Below are positions 47,139 through 56,125 of a stretch of DNA of 64,000 bases, piece by piece; the first letter of the stretch is position 1, and each line of letters starts with the position of its first letter. The notes beneath the pieces are model-generated. The model saw only the letters and a list, made by a program, of their open reading frames with translations. It was not told the origin of the DNA and did not search any database. Location of the stretch: NCBI GenBank assembly GCA_018332375.1, contig BOPV01000001.1, forward strand, positions 2,604,001-2,668,000, read 5' to 3'. The stretch comes from Roseiterribacter gracilis (GTDB lineage: Bacteria; Pseudomonadota; Alphaproteobacteria; BOG-932; Roseiterribacteraceae). The position numbers and the translations under genes are program-made.

Positions 47139-47910
47139 ACTGGATGAAATGCGCGCGCTGCCCAGCGCGCTGCCCGATCCCGACCTTGAATCTGCAAGCG
47201 CGGCGCTGACTGCGCTGGCGATGAAAGGCGTCGGCGACGAAGAAGCGCGCGATTTGGTTGGCTGGCTCGCAACCTGGCAGCGGCGGCGCAAGCCGCGCAT
47301 CGTCCGGCCGCGCGTCGCGCTGTTCGCGACCGCGCATGGTTTGGCCAAAGACGACCTGCCCTATTTCCGCACCGAAGTGCGCCGCGCCATCGCAGGCGAA
47401 GGCGCCTGGGTCGAAGAATGCGCCGCCGCCGAAGCCGAGCTGCGTCTGCATGAAATGTCGCTCAACGATCCGACGCCCGACATTCGCGTCGGTGACGCGC
47501 TGTCGCCGCAAGCGACCGCGCACGCGATGTTGTACGGCATGATCGCGGTCGAACCCGGCTTGGACTTGCTGGTCGTGTCGGCACTGGGCGAAGGCGCCGA
47601 AGACGCATCGCGCGTGTTGGACACAGCGATCGCAGGCGGCGCCGATCCGATGCCCGCGCTGGGCGCGCGCGGCGGACCCGATCTTGCCGCTGTCGCTGGT
47701 GCGATTCTGGCGGCGCGTATGGCGGGAACGCCAGTCTTGCTCGATGGCGGTGGTGCACGCGCGGCGGCGAATGCGCTGGCCAAGCTCGATCCGCGGTCGG
47801 TCGATCATTGCCGCGACGCATTTCTCTATGCCGGCGGCGAAGCACGCACCGGACGGATGGGATCGCGCGCAATCAGCGCGCTGCGCGCCGCGGCCTCCTT
47901 GGTGGAATGA
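47128..47910 (+). CDS. CobT-like phosphoribosyltransferase homologue, degenerate
   Basis: 260 residues against about 340-350 for CobT. Recognisable: RPRVALFATAHGLAKDD (CobT VVVFAGDHGV region), EPGLDLLVVSALGEGAEDASRVL (in place of EMGIGNTTAAAA), and LAAVAGAILAARMAGTPVLLDGGG (LAGAILGAA..VPVVLDG). The C-terminal GEGTGA with the catalytic Glu is absent. Probably not a working base phosphoribosyltransferase, or one for a different nucleotide. Its stop overlaps the M1 start (ATGA). Confidence 0.65.
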   Translation: MSSELDEMRALPSALPDPDLESASAALTALAMKGVGDEEARDLVGWLATWQRRRKPRIVRPRVALFATAHGLAKDDLPYFRTEVRRAIAGEGAWVEECAAAEAELRLHEMSLNDPTPDIRVGDALSPQATAHAMLYGMIAVEPGLDLLVVSALGEGAEDASRVLDTAIAGGADPMPALGARGGPDLAAVAGAILAARMAGTPVLLDGGGARAAANALAKLDPRSVDHCRDAFLYAGGEARTGRMGSRAISALRAAASLVE

Positions 47911-50483
47911 CACGGGCACTCGCCCTTCTCCTCCTTCTCGCGCCGGTGCTGGCGCACGCAGAAGCGCGACTCCCTGGCGGTGTATCGCCGACCGAAATCC
48001 GCGTCGCGATCGAGCCCGACGCCGACAAGTTGAAATTCCGCGGCACGGTTTCGCTGCAAGTGCAGACCGACAAGCCGCTCGACAAGATCGTGATGAATGC
48101 GGCCGAGCTGAAAATCGCGCGCGCCACGATCGACGGCGTGGTCGCGAAAACGTCGCTCGACGACGAAGGCGAGACGCTGACGCTGACCACGCCCAAGAAG
48201 CTGGCGCGCGGGCCGCACAAGATCGAGATCGCGTATGCGGGTGCGATCAAGCAGCAGCCGGCCGGTCTGTTCGCGGTCGACTACCCGACGAAAAACGGCA
48301 CCAAGCGCATGCTGGCGACGCAGTTCGAAGCGACCGATGCGCGCCGTATGCTGCCGTGCTTTGACGAACCTGCGTACAAGGCGCGCTATCACGTCAGCGT
48401 AACGGTGCCGAAACGGCAGCTCGCAATTTCGAACATGCCGGAATCGCGCCGGACCGACCTGACCGACGGCCGCATGCGCGTCGAATTTGCGCCGACGCCG
48501 CAAATGTCGAGCTACCTGCTGTTTCTCGCCGCCGGTGAATTCGAAACCATCTCGCAGCGGGTCGATGGCCGCTTGCTGCGTGTCGTCGCGGCCGAGGGCG
48601 AAGCGGCCAAAGGCAAGTTCGCGCTCGATCTCGCGGCGCGCCTGTTGCCGTTCTACGAAAGCTATTTCGCGCAGCGCTATCCGCTGCCGAAGCTGGATCT
48701 GTTCGCGGTGCCGGCGTCGGGCGGGTTTGGCGCAATGGAGAATTGGGGCGCGCTGCTGTTCTTTGAACGCTGGGTCTTGTTCGATCCCGCGATAAACGCC
48801 GAAGCAGCCCGCCAGGGTGTCGCCGTCACCGTCGCGCACGAAATGGCGCATCAATGGTTCGGCAATCTCGTCACCATGAAGTGGTGGGACGATCTGTGGC
48901 TGAACGAAGGCTTCGCGTCGTGGATGGAAAATCATTCCGTCGACGCTCTGTTGCCGGCCTGGCAGATCTGGCTGCAGACGCGCCGCGAGCGCGAAACCGC
49001 GATGCGTCTCGACGCGCGGCGCGGCTCGCATCCGGTGGTGCAGAAAGTCGACAGCGCCAACGAGGCCAATGCGGCGTTCGACGACATCACCTACCGCAAA
49101 GGCCAGACCATCGTTCGCATGCTCGAAGCCTGGCTGGGTACCGATCCGTTCCGCGCCGGCATGCGCAACTGGATGCGCGAACATGCCTATGGCAACGCGT
49201 CGACCGAAGATCTCTGGGCCGCACTGGAACGCGATTCCAAATTTCCGGTGCGCGAAGTTGCGGCCAGCTTCACCAGTCAGGCCGGCCTGCCGCTGATCGA
49301 CGTGTCGTCGCGCTGTGACGGCGGCCGCACCAAGTTGACGTTGGCGCAATCGCGCTTCAGCGCCGGCGATGCCAATGCGCGACCGCATACCTGGTCGATT
49401 CCGTTGATCCTGCAACCGTTGGGCAGCAAGCCATCGCGCATTCTTCTGCGCGACGCGCGCGGCGAGTTCGATCTGCCGGGCTGCGCGCCGGTGGTGGTCA
49501 ATGGCGGCGGCGTCACCTGGGCGCGCGTTACCTATACGCCCGAGCTGCGCGCTGCGCTGACCCAGCATTTCGCCGAACTGGATGCAGCCGATCAGGTGAT
49601 GTTGCTCGACGATAGTTGGGCGCTGGTCGAAACCGGCAACCTGCAAGTCGACATCTATCTGGCATTGGTGGCGCAATTGAAGCCCAATGCGCCGCTGCCG
49701 GTGTGGCAGCAAGTGACCGAGACGCTCGTTGAGATCGACGGCTGGTTACGCGGCACGCCGGGACGCGCAGCGTTGCGCAATTTTGCGCGTAGCAAGCTTG
49801 GCCCCGCAATGGCGCGCCTGGGTTGGAGCGCGAAAGCCAACGAACCGACCACCGATTCTCTGTTGCGCGACGTGCTAATCGACGCGCTGTCGTCATTCGA
49901 CGATGAGCCGACGCTGCAGGAAGCAAAACGACGCTTCCACGATTGGACCGCAGGTGGCGACTTGCCCGGTTCGATTCGCGGCGTCGTGCTGCGCGCGACC
50001 GCGCGCGGTGCCGACACGAGCGAGTTCGAGCTTCTGCTCGGCAAAGCGCAGAGCGAAGAAGATCACGCGCAACGGCAGAATCTCCTGACCGCGCTGGCCG
50101 GCGTACGCAATCCGCAACTGGCGCAGCGTGTCCTCGACACATCGCTGGCCGATTGGGTGCCGCCGACATCGCGCGCCAGCGTCGTCGTGCAAGTCGCACA
50201 AGCGGGCGAACATGCGGCGCTGGCCTGGCGCTTTGCGCAAGCGCATTACGACAAGCTGATCGAGCCGCTGGACGCCACGGCAAAATGGGATTTTGCCGCG
50301 TCGATCGTGGCCGGCTCGTCCGACGCAACGCGCGCGCAAGAGCTACGCGAATTTACCGAAACACGCATCCCGGCCGATGCACGGCAGCCGGTCCAGCGCG
50401 TGGTCGAAGAAATCAATTTCCGTGCTGACAAAAAGAACCGCCTTGCTGCAGCGGTCGAACAATGGGTCGCTGCGCATCCGTGA
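47907..50483 (+). CDS. M1 family aminopeptidase (copy a)
   Basis: 858 residues, signal peptide MTRALALLLLLAPVLAHA. N-terminal saddle domain, substrate motif GAMENWGAL (about 275), zinc site VAHEMAHQWFGN with His311, Glu312, His315 and Glu in LNEGFASW; C-terminal ERAP1-like helical domain (about 510-858). Periplasmic removal of N-terminal residues. Coupled to the CobT-like gene and followed after 16 bases by a paralogue. Confidence 0.94.
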   Translation: MTRALALLLLLAPVLAHAEARLPGGVSPTEIRVAIEPDADKLKFRGTVSLQVQTDKPLDKIVMNAAELKIARATIDGVVAKTSLDDEGETLTLTTPKKLARGPHKIEIAYAGAIKQQPAGLFAVDYPTKNGTKRMLATQFEATDARRMLPCFDEPAYKARYHVSVTVPKRQLAISNMPESRRTDLTDGRMRVEFAPTPQMSSYLLFLAAGEFETISQRVDGRLLRVVAAEGEAAKGKFALDLAARLLPFYESYFAQRYPLPKLDLFAVPASGGFGAMENWGALLFFERWVLFDPAINAEAARQGVAVTVAHEMAHQWFGNLVTMKWWDDLWLNEGFASWMENHSVDALLPAWQIWLQTRRERETAMRLDARRGSHPVVQKVDSANEANAAFDDITYRKGQTIVRMLEAWLGTDPFRAGMRNWMREHAYGNASTEDLWAALERDSKFPVREVAASFTSQAGLPLIDVSSRCDGGRTKLTLAQSRFSAGDANARPHTWSIPLILQPLGSKPSRILLRDARGEFDLPGCAPVVVNGGGVTWARVTYTPELRAALTQHFAELDAADQVMLLDDSWALVETGNLQVDIYLALVAQLKPNAPLPVWQQVTETLVEIDGWLRGTPGRAALRNFARSKLGPAMARLGWSAKANEPTTDSLLRDVLIDALSSFDDEPTLQEAKRRFHDWTAGGDLPGSIRGVVLRATARGADTSEFELLLGKAQSEEDHAQRQNLLTALAGVRNPQLAQRVLDTSLADWVPPTSRASVVVQVAQAGEHAALAWRFAQAHYDKLIEPLDATAKWDFAASIVAGSSDATRAQELREFTETRIPADARQPVQRVVEEINFRADKKNRLAAAVEQWVAAHP

Positions 50484-50499
50484 TCCCAAGGAGCTTCGC

Positions 50500-53085
50500 A
50501 TGATTGTTCTGCGTGTCGCGTTCCTTTCGTTGCTGGTCGTGTCGACCGCCCATGCGGCGCCGGAAGCGCGCCTGCCCGATTATGTCCGGCCGCTCGACTA
50601 CAAGATCGAGATCGCGCCCGACGCGGCCGCACCGACCTTCGCAGGCAAGGTCGAGCTGCAGTTCGAAACCACCAAGCCGATCACGACGCTGACCTTGAAC
50701 GCGATCGACCTGACCTTCGACACCGCAGAGATCGACGGCGTTGCAGCCACGGTCGCGATCGACCCCGAAGCTGCGACCGCAACCTTTACGCCGCTGGGTC
50801 CAATCACGCTGGGCAAGCACATCGCGAAATTCGCCTATCGCGGCAAGATTTCGACCAACGCCTACGGTTTGTTCTCGTCGACCGCGCTGTCCGCTGACGG
50901 CGGCAAGAAGCGGCTGCTGGCGACGCAATTCGAGTCGTCGGGCGCGCGGCGCATGTTCCCCAGCTTTGACGAGCCCGGCTTCAAGTCGGTGTTCAATCTC
51001 ACCGCGATCGTGCCGCAAGACGAAGTCGCGATCAGCAATATGCCGATCGAAGCCAGCGCGCCCGAAGACGGGCGCAAGCGCGTCACCTTTGCGCGCACGC
51101 CGGTGATGTCGAGCTATCTATTGTTCCTTGCGGTCGGCGATTACGAATCGATCGAAGGCCAGGCCGGCAACACCAAGGTCGCTGTCTGGACGCCGCGCGG
51201 CGCGATCCATCGCGCGCACTACGCGCTGGATGCGACGATCGAAGTGCTGACCTGGTTCAGCGACTATTTTGCGATGCCCTATCCACTGCCGAAACTCGAC
51301 ATGGTGGCAACGCCGACCGCGCGCGGCGCGATGGAGAATTGGGGCGCGATCCGTTTTTCGGACGCCTATCTGCTGATCGATGACGGCGCTTCGCAGCAGC
51401 GCAAACAGCAAGTCTGGTCGGTGATCGCGCACGAAGTCGCGCATATGTGGTTCGGCGATCTGGTCACGATGCAATGGTGGGACGATCTGTGGCTGAACGA
51501 AGGGTTCGCCACCTGGGCGTCTGGCGCGGTTGCGAAGGCACTGCATCCGGAATGGAACGTCGAGGGCGCGCATGCACGGTCACGCGACCGCGTCATGCAG
51601 CAGGATTCGCGCAAGGCGACGCATCCGATCGTGCAGCACATCACGACCACCGCCGAAATCGGATCCGCCTTCGACGACATCACCTATCAGAAAGGCGCGG
51701 CGGTGATCCGCATGCTGGAAGGCTGGCTGACACCCGACACGTTCCGCGCCGGCATTCGCGCCTATATGAAACAACACGCCTACGGCAACACCGTCACCAG
51801 CGATTTGTGGGATGCTTTGGCAACCGCGTCGAAGCGTGACGTGCGCGCAGTCGCCGACAGTTTCACCCGTCAACCCGGCGTGCCGCTGGTGAGCGTCGAT
51901 CGCTGCGCCGGTGCACGCGATGAACTTACGCTGAAACAGGAACGGTTCGCGGCGACGCCGACGACCAAGCTGGATCCGTTGGCGTGGGACGTTCCGGTGT
52001 CGGCGGTGACGATCGACGGCCGTGCGAACAGCGCGATCGCATTGGCCGAACCGATGCTGCGCGCCAAGCTGGCAGGCTGCACGCCGGCGCGCGTCAATCA
52101 CGGCGGCACCGGCTGGTATCGAACCAGCTACACGCCGGCGCTGGCGCAGGCGATTGCCGATGCCTTCCCGCAAGCAGCCGCGGTCGATCGTGTCGTGCTG
52201 CTCGACGACAGCTGGGCGTTGGCGGTTGCGGGGCGCAGCAAAGTCGATCCGTGGCTGGAGCTGGTGACACGTCTCGGATCCGAGCGGGACGCGTCGGTGT
52301 GGGGCTCGGTTGCCGACGATCTGCTGGAACTCGACGCCGTCGCGCGCGGCATGCCCGAACGCGCCAAGCTGCGCGCCTGGGCGATCGCGCAACTGCGCCC
52401 GGGTCTGACGCAAGTTGGATGGGATGCGCGCGCGAACGAACCGCCGCGCGATACGCTGACGCGCGAGACGTTGCTGGCTGCCTTGTCGCGGCTGGGCGAT
52501 CCCGCGATGCGCGCCGAAGCGCGCAAGCGCTATGACGCGGCCGGCGGCGATCCGGCCAAGCTCGGTTCGCTTGCGACCGTCACGCTCGATGCGGTTGCGC
52601 GCGGCGCCGATGCCGCGACGTTCGATCGCTTGTTCGCCAGCGCGCGCAGCGCGCCGAGTTTCCTCGACGCGCAGCTTGTGTTCGACGCGCTGGGCACAGT
52701 CGAAGATCCGGCGCTGGTGAAAAAGCTTCTCGATGCGACATTGACCGACGCGGTGCCGATGGGGCTGCGCCGTCGCATCATCGGCCGCATCGCCGAGCAG
52801 GGCGATCACACCGCCTTGGCCTGGGACTTCAGCAACGCAAATACCGACAACGCGGCGCTGGGCGTCGACACGCGCCGCCGGTGGGCGTGGGCGCCCGGCA
52901 TCGCACGGCGTTTCATCGAACGCGACCGCGCCGATGCGTTACGCGATTTCGCAAAGAAAAACGCCAAGCGCGACGAGCAGCCCGAATTCGAACGCGCCGC
53001 AGAAGAAATCGAGCTGCGAGCGGACCGGCGTACACGGCTGATTCCGGCCGTGGCGAGCTGGATCGAAACCCACACCAAGAGCTGA
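50500..53085 (+). CDS. M1 family aminopeptidase (copy b)
   Basis: 861 residues, signal peptide MIVLRVAFLSLLVVSTAHA. Same architecture as copy a: GAMENWGAI, IAHEVAHMWFGD with His311 at the same position, LNEGFATW, and a C-terminal helical domain. RBS AAGGAG eight bases before the ATG. Tandem duplicates that have diverged over most of their length, suggesting different peptide preferences. Confidence 0.94.
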   Translation: MIVLRVAFLSLLVVSTAHAAPEARLPDYVRPLDYKIEIAPDAAAPTFAGKVELQFETTKPITTLTLNAIDLTFDTAEIDGVAATVAIDPEAATATFTPLGPITLGKHIAKFAYRGKISTNAYGLFSSTALSADGGKKRLLATQFESSGARRMFPSFDEPGFKSVFNLTAIVPQDEVAISNMPIEASAPEDGRKRVTFARTPVMSSYLLFLAVGDYESIEGQAGNTKVAVWTPRGAIHRAHYALDATIEVLTWFSDYFAMPYPLPKLDMVATPTARGAMENWGAIRFSDAYLLIDDGASQQRKQQVWSVIAHEVAHMWFGDLVTMQWWDDLWLNEGFATWASGAVAKALHPEWNVEGAHARSRDRVMQQDSRKATHPIVQHITTTAEIGSAFDDITYQKGAAVIRMLEGWLTPDTFRAGIRAYMKQHAYGNTVTSDLWDALATASKRDVRAVADSFTRQPGVPLVSVDRCAGARDELTLKQERFAATPTTKLDPLAWDVPVSAVTIDGRANSAIALAEPMLRAKLAGCTPARVNHGGTGWYRTSYTPALAQAIADAFPQAAAVDRVVLLDDSWALAVAGRSKVDPWLELVTRLGSERDASVWGSVADDLLELDAVARGMPERAKLRAWAIAQLRPGLTQVGWDARANEPPRDTLTRETLLAALSRLGDPAMRAEARKRYDAAGGDPAKLGSLATVTLDAVARGADAATFDRLFASARSAPSFLDAQLVFDALGTVEDPALVKKLLDATLTDAVPMGLRRRIIGRIAEQGDHTALAWDFSNANTDNAALGVDTRRRWAWAPGIARRFIERDRADALRDFAKKNAKRDEQPEFERAAEEIELRADRRTRLIPAVASWIETHTKS

Positions 53086-53126
53086 CAACGGTTCCAGCGG
53101 CGGCGCTGTGCGAGTAGCGTCGCCGC

Positions 53127-54398
53127 ATGATGCAATCACCTGCCGACAACGTGGTGCCGGGCCGCGTTACGCTACGGACGCTGACCTCGATGCGCTGGCT
53201 GGTCGTTGCCGGCCAGCTCGTCGCCGTTCTCGTCGTGCATTTTGCGTTCGGCTTCGACCTGATGCTGCCGCCGACGCTGCTGCTCATCGCGGCCTCGGTC
53301 GCGGTCAATATTCACGCGACGATGCGGCCCCAGCGACGCACGCTGTCGGAACGTTCGACCGCGCTGTATCTCGCCTACGACACGCTGCAGCTGGCGGGGC
53401 TGCTCTATTTCACTGGCGGCATCGAAAATCCGTTCGCGGTGCTGTTGCTGGGTCCGATGACGGTTGCGGCCGGCGTGCTTGGGCGCGGCCATGTCACGGT
53501 GTTGGCGCTGCTCGGCATGTTGTGCCTCGGCGTGCTGACGATCGTGCATCTGCAGCTGCCTTGGGCCGGCGATCCGATGCCGGACTTTCCGCCGCTCTAT
53601 CGCACCGGCGTCTGGGCGGCGCTGTGGCTCGCGGCTGGATTCATCGCGATCTACAATTTTTCGGTCGCCGACGAGGCGCGCCGGATCTCGGACGCGCTGG
53701 TCGAAACCCAGATGGCGCTGGGCCGCGAACAGCGGATCTCCTCCCTGGGCGCGTTGGCGGCTGCGGCCGCCCATGAACTCGGCACTCCGCTGGCCACGAT
53801 CGCGGTCGTGGCCAAGGAGCTGCGCAAGGAGATGCCGGCCGACAGCCCCTATCTCGGGGACGTCGAGCTGCTGCTGAGCCAAAGCGACCGGTGCCGGGAA
53901 ATTCTGGCCGAATTGGCCCGCCGGCCCGAAAGCGCTGGCGGCGACCCGTTCGAATCCATGGGCGTCCCGGCCCTGCTCGAAGCCATCGCCGGCCCCTACC
54001 GGACCCGGCGGATTGCCTACCAAGTCGAGGCGTTCGGGCCGATGCCGGTGATGAAACGCGCCCCCGAACTGGTCCATGGGCTGGGGAATATCATCCAGAA
54101 CGCCATGTCCTTTGCGCGTAGCCGCGTTGTGGTTACGGCCCAGAGCAACGAGGACGGCTTGAAGATTCGGGTCCGCGATGATGGGCCTGGATTCCCGCCA
54201 GGGCTTCTCTCACGGCTTGGGGAGCCCTATCTATCGCAGCGCCAGGACACCGATGAGCATCTCGGCCTTGGCATCTTCATTGCCCAGACCCTCCTTGAAC
54301 GGACCGGGGCCACGCTGACCTTCGAGAACGACAAGGGTGGCGGCGCCGCGGTGACGATCTTCTGGCGCAACGACCGTATGAAGCCGCTGACGAGTTAG
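53127..54398 (+). CDS. regB: Redox sensor histidine kinase RegB/PrrB/ActS
   Basis: 423 residues with six membrane helices. GGIENPF (97-103) matches the conserved quinone-binding GGxxNPF loop; phospho-acceptor His216 in AAAAHELGTPLATIAVVAKEL; Cys256 in QSDRCREIL is the redox-active cysteine position; HATPase boxes NIIQNAMSFA, RVRDDGPGFP, GLGIFIAQTLLE. Controls energy and redox genes with RegA. Followed by regA after 13 bases. Confidence 0.94.
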   Translation: MMQSPADNVVPGRVTLRTLTSMRWLVVAGQLVAVLVVHFAFGFDLMLPPTLLLIAASVAVNIHATMRPQRRTLSERSTALYLAYDTLQLAGLLYFTGGIENPFAVLLLGPMTVAAGVLGRGHVTVLALLGMLCLGVLTIVHLQLPWAGDPMPDFPPLYRTGVWAALWLAAGFIAIYNFSVADEARRISDALVETQMALGREQRISSLGALAAAAAHELGTPLATIAVVAKELRKEMPADSPYLGDVELLLSQSDRCREILAELARRPESAGGDPFESMGVPALLEAIAGPYRTRRIAYQVEAFGPMPVMKRAPELVHGLGNIIQNAMSFARSRVVVTAQSNEDGLKIRVRDDGPGFPPGLLSRLGEPYLSQRQDTDEHLGLGIFIAQTLLERTGATLTFENDKGGGAAVTIFWRNDRMKPLTS

Positions 54399-54411
54399 AT
54401 CGACCGAACCC

Positions 54412-54975
54412 ATGGAAACAACGAACCATCCGCGCGCCGACGCGCCCCGCACTCTTCTGCTGGTCGATGACGACGAGCCTTTCCGCGAACGCCTTGCGCG
54501 CGCGATGGAGAAGCGCGGCTTCGACGTCACCACCGCCGGCAATCTGAACGACGCCCAGACCTTGGCGCGCGAAGTCCGCCCAACCTATGCGGTGCTGGAT
54601 TTGCGCCTCGCCGACGGCAGCGGTCTCGATATCGTCGCGGTGCTGCGCGAGACGCGCCCCGATTGCCGCATCGTGATGCTGACCGCCTACGGCAACATCG
54701 CAACTGCGGTTGCCGCGGTGAAAGCCGGCGCGGTCGATTACCTGTCCAAGCCCGCCGACGCCGACGCCGTCGAAGCAGCGCTGATGCATATGGGTGGCGA
54801 CAGCGCCTTGCCGCCGCCGCCGTCGGATCCGATGCCGGCCGATCGCGTGCGCTGGGAACACATTCAGCGCGTGTTCGAACAATGCGGCCGCAACGTCTCA
54901 GAAACGGCACGCCGTTTGAAAATGCATCGTCGTACGTTGCAGCGCATTCTGGCGAAGCACGCGCCGCGCGGCTAA
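54412..54975 (+). CDS. regA: Redox response regulator RegA/PrrA/ActR
   Basis: 187 residues. Receiver domain with acidic Asp19-21, phospho-acceptor Asp63 (AVLDLRLADG), Thr in MLTAYGN and Lys in LSKP; proline linker (LPPPPSDPMPADR); FIS-type helix-turn-helix RVRWEHIQRVFEQCGRNVSETARRLKMHRRTLQRIL, near-invariant in RegA. Ends at a terminator. Confidence 0.95.
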   Translation: METTNHPRADAPRTLLLVDDDEPFRERLARAMEKRGFDVTTAGNLNDAQTLAREVRPTYAVLDLRLADGSGLDIVAVLRETRPDCRIVMLTAYGNIATAVAAVKAGAVDYLSKPADADAVEAALMHMGGDSALPPPPSDPMPADRVRWEHIQRVFEQCGRNVSETARRLKMHRRTLQRILAKHAPRG

Positions 54976-54999
54976 CGCGCGCGTAAGCACGAATTGAAG

Positions 55000-55022
55000 C
55001 GGCGCCCACGGGGCGCCGTTTT
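55000..55022 (+). terminator. Terminator of regBA
   Basis: CGGCGCCC (55000-55007), ACG, GGGCGCCG (55011-55018), then TTTT. Flanking GAATTGAAG and TTTTGATTC extend the pairing. Confidence 0.88.
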
Positions 55023-55132
55023 GATTCAAGCTGGGATCGTTGCGGATGCTGGAATGAACCCTTCCAGCCGTGCCCAATTCCAATCGTTCGTGACGGCGTC
55101 ATCTTCGCACGCGTTCCACTAGGAGACGCTGC

Positions 55133-56062
55133 ATGATCCGCCGTTTTCTTCTTGCCGCCTTTGCGGGCATCGCATTTGCCGGCGCCGCATCTGCCGACAC
55201 GCGCTTGCACTATCGCACCGTCCAGATCGACGGCGTCGACCTCTTCTATCGCGAGGCTGGGCCCGCCGACGCACCCGTCGTGCTGCTGTTGCACGGGTTT
55301 CCGACCTCGTCGCAGATGTTTCGCAATCTGATCCCGGCTCTGGCGGATCGCTATCGCGTCATCGCGCCTGACTATCCGGGCTTTGGTTTCAGCGCAGCAC
55401 CGGATCGCACGCGCTTCGCGTACACGTTCGATCACTATGCACAATTGCTCGACCAGTTCGTTCAGAAGGTCGGCGCCAAACGCTACGCGCTCTATGTCAT
55501 GGATTACGGCGCACCGGTTGGGTTTCGCCTGGCCAGCGCGCATCCCGAACGCGTGACCGCGCTGATCGTACAAAACGGCAATGCGTACGAAGACGGGCTG
55601 CAGAAATTCTGGGATCCGATCCGTGCCTATTGGCAGACCGGCGGCACAGCAGAGCGCGACTCGTTGCGCACGGCCTTCAACATCGATGCAACGCGCTGGG
55701 CGTACGAGCACGCCGTTGCAGATACGAGCCTGATCGATCCTGACACGTACACGCTGGATCAGGCGCGGCTCGATCGCCCCGGCAACACGGAAATTCAGCT
55801 CGACCTGTTTTACGACTACCGAACCAACCCGGCGCAATATCCAGCCTGGCAGGCCTATTTCCGCACCTACCAGCCGCCGACCTTGATCGTCTGGGGCAAG
55901 CACGACGTCATCTTTCCGGCCGAAGGCGCCAAAGCCTATCTACGCGATCTCCCGAAGGCCGAGCTCGTGCTGCTCGACGCCTCGCACTTCGCGCTCGAAA
56001 CCAATGGGCCGGAGATTGCTCTGCGCATGCGTGGCTTCCTCGCGAAGGTCCTGCGCAGCTGA
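55133..56062 (+). CDS. Secreted alpha/beta hydrolase with Asp nucleophile
   Basis: 309 residues, signal peptide [21 protein letters not shown]. Oxyanion motif HGFP (54-57), nucleophile elbow VMDYGAP with Asp124, charge relay WGKHDVIFP and DASHFALET. An Asp nucleophile places it with epoxide hydrolases and haloalkane dehalogenases rather than esterases; which reaction is unknown. Own RBS (AGGAGAC) and terminator. Confidence 0.9.
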   Translation: MIRRFLLAAFAGIAFAGAASADTRLHYRTVQIDGVDLFYREAGPADAPVVLLLHGFPTSSQMFRNLIPALADRYRVIAPDYPGFGFSAAPDRTRFAYTFDHYAQLLDQFVQKVGAKRYALYVMDYGAPVGFRLASAHPERVTALIVQNGNAYEDGLQKFWDPIRAYWQTGGTAERDSLRTAFNIDATRWAYEHAVADTSLIDPDTYTLDQARLDRPGNTEIQLDLFYDYRTNPAQYPAWQAYFRTYQPPTLIVWGKHDVIFPAEGAKAYLRDLPKAELVLLDASHFALETNGPEIALRMRGFLAKVLRS

Positions 56063-56075
56063 TCGCGCACAAATT

Positions 56076-56106
56076 AAAACGGCGCCCAGTGGGCGCCGTT
56101 TTTTAT
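56076..56106. terminator. Bidirectional terminator
   Basis: AAAACGGCGCCC (56076-56087), AGT, GGGCGCCGTTTT (56091-56102) with further T bases. Between the hydrolase (+) and the EAL-like gene (-). Confidence 0.88.
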
Positions 56107-56125
56107 TTGTCCTGAACCGACGGGC

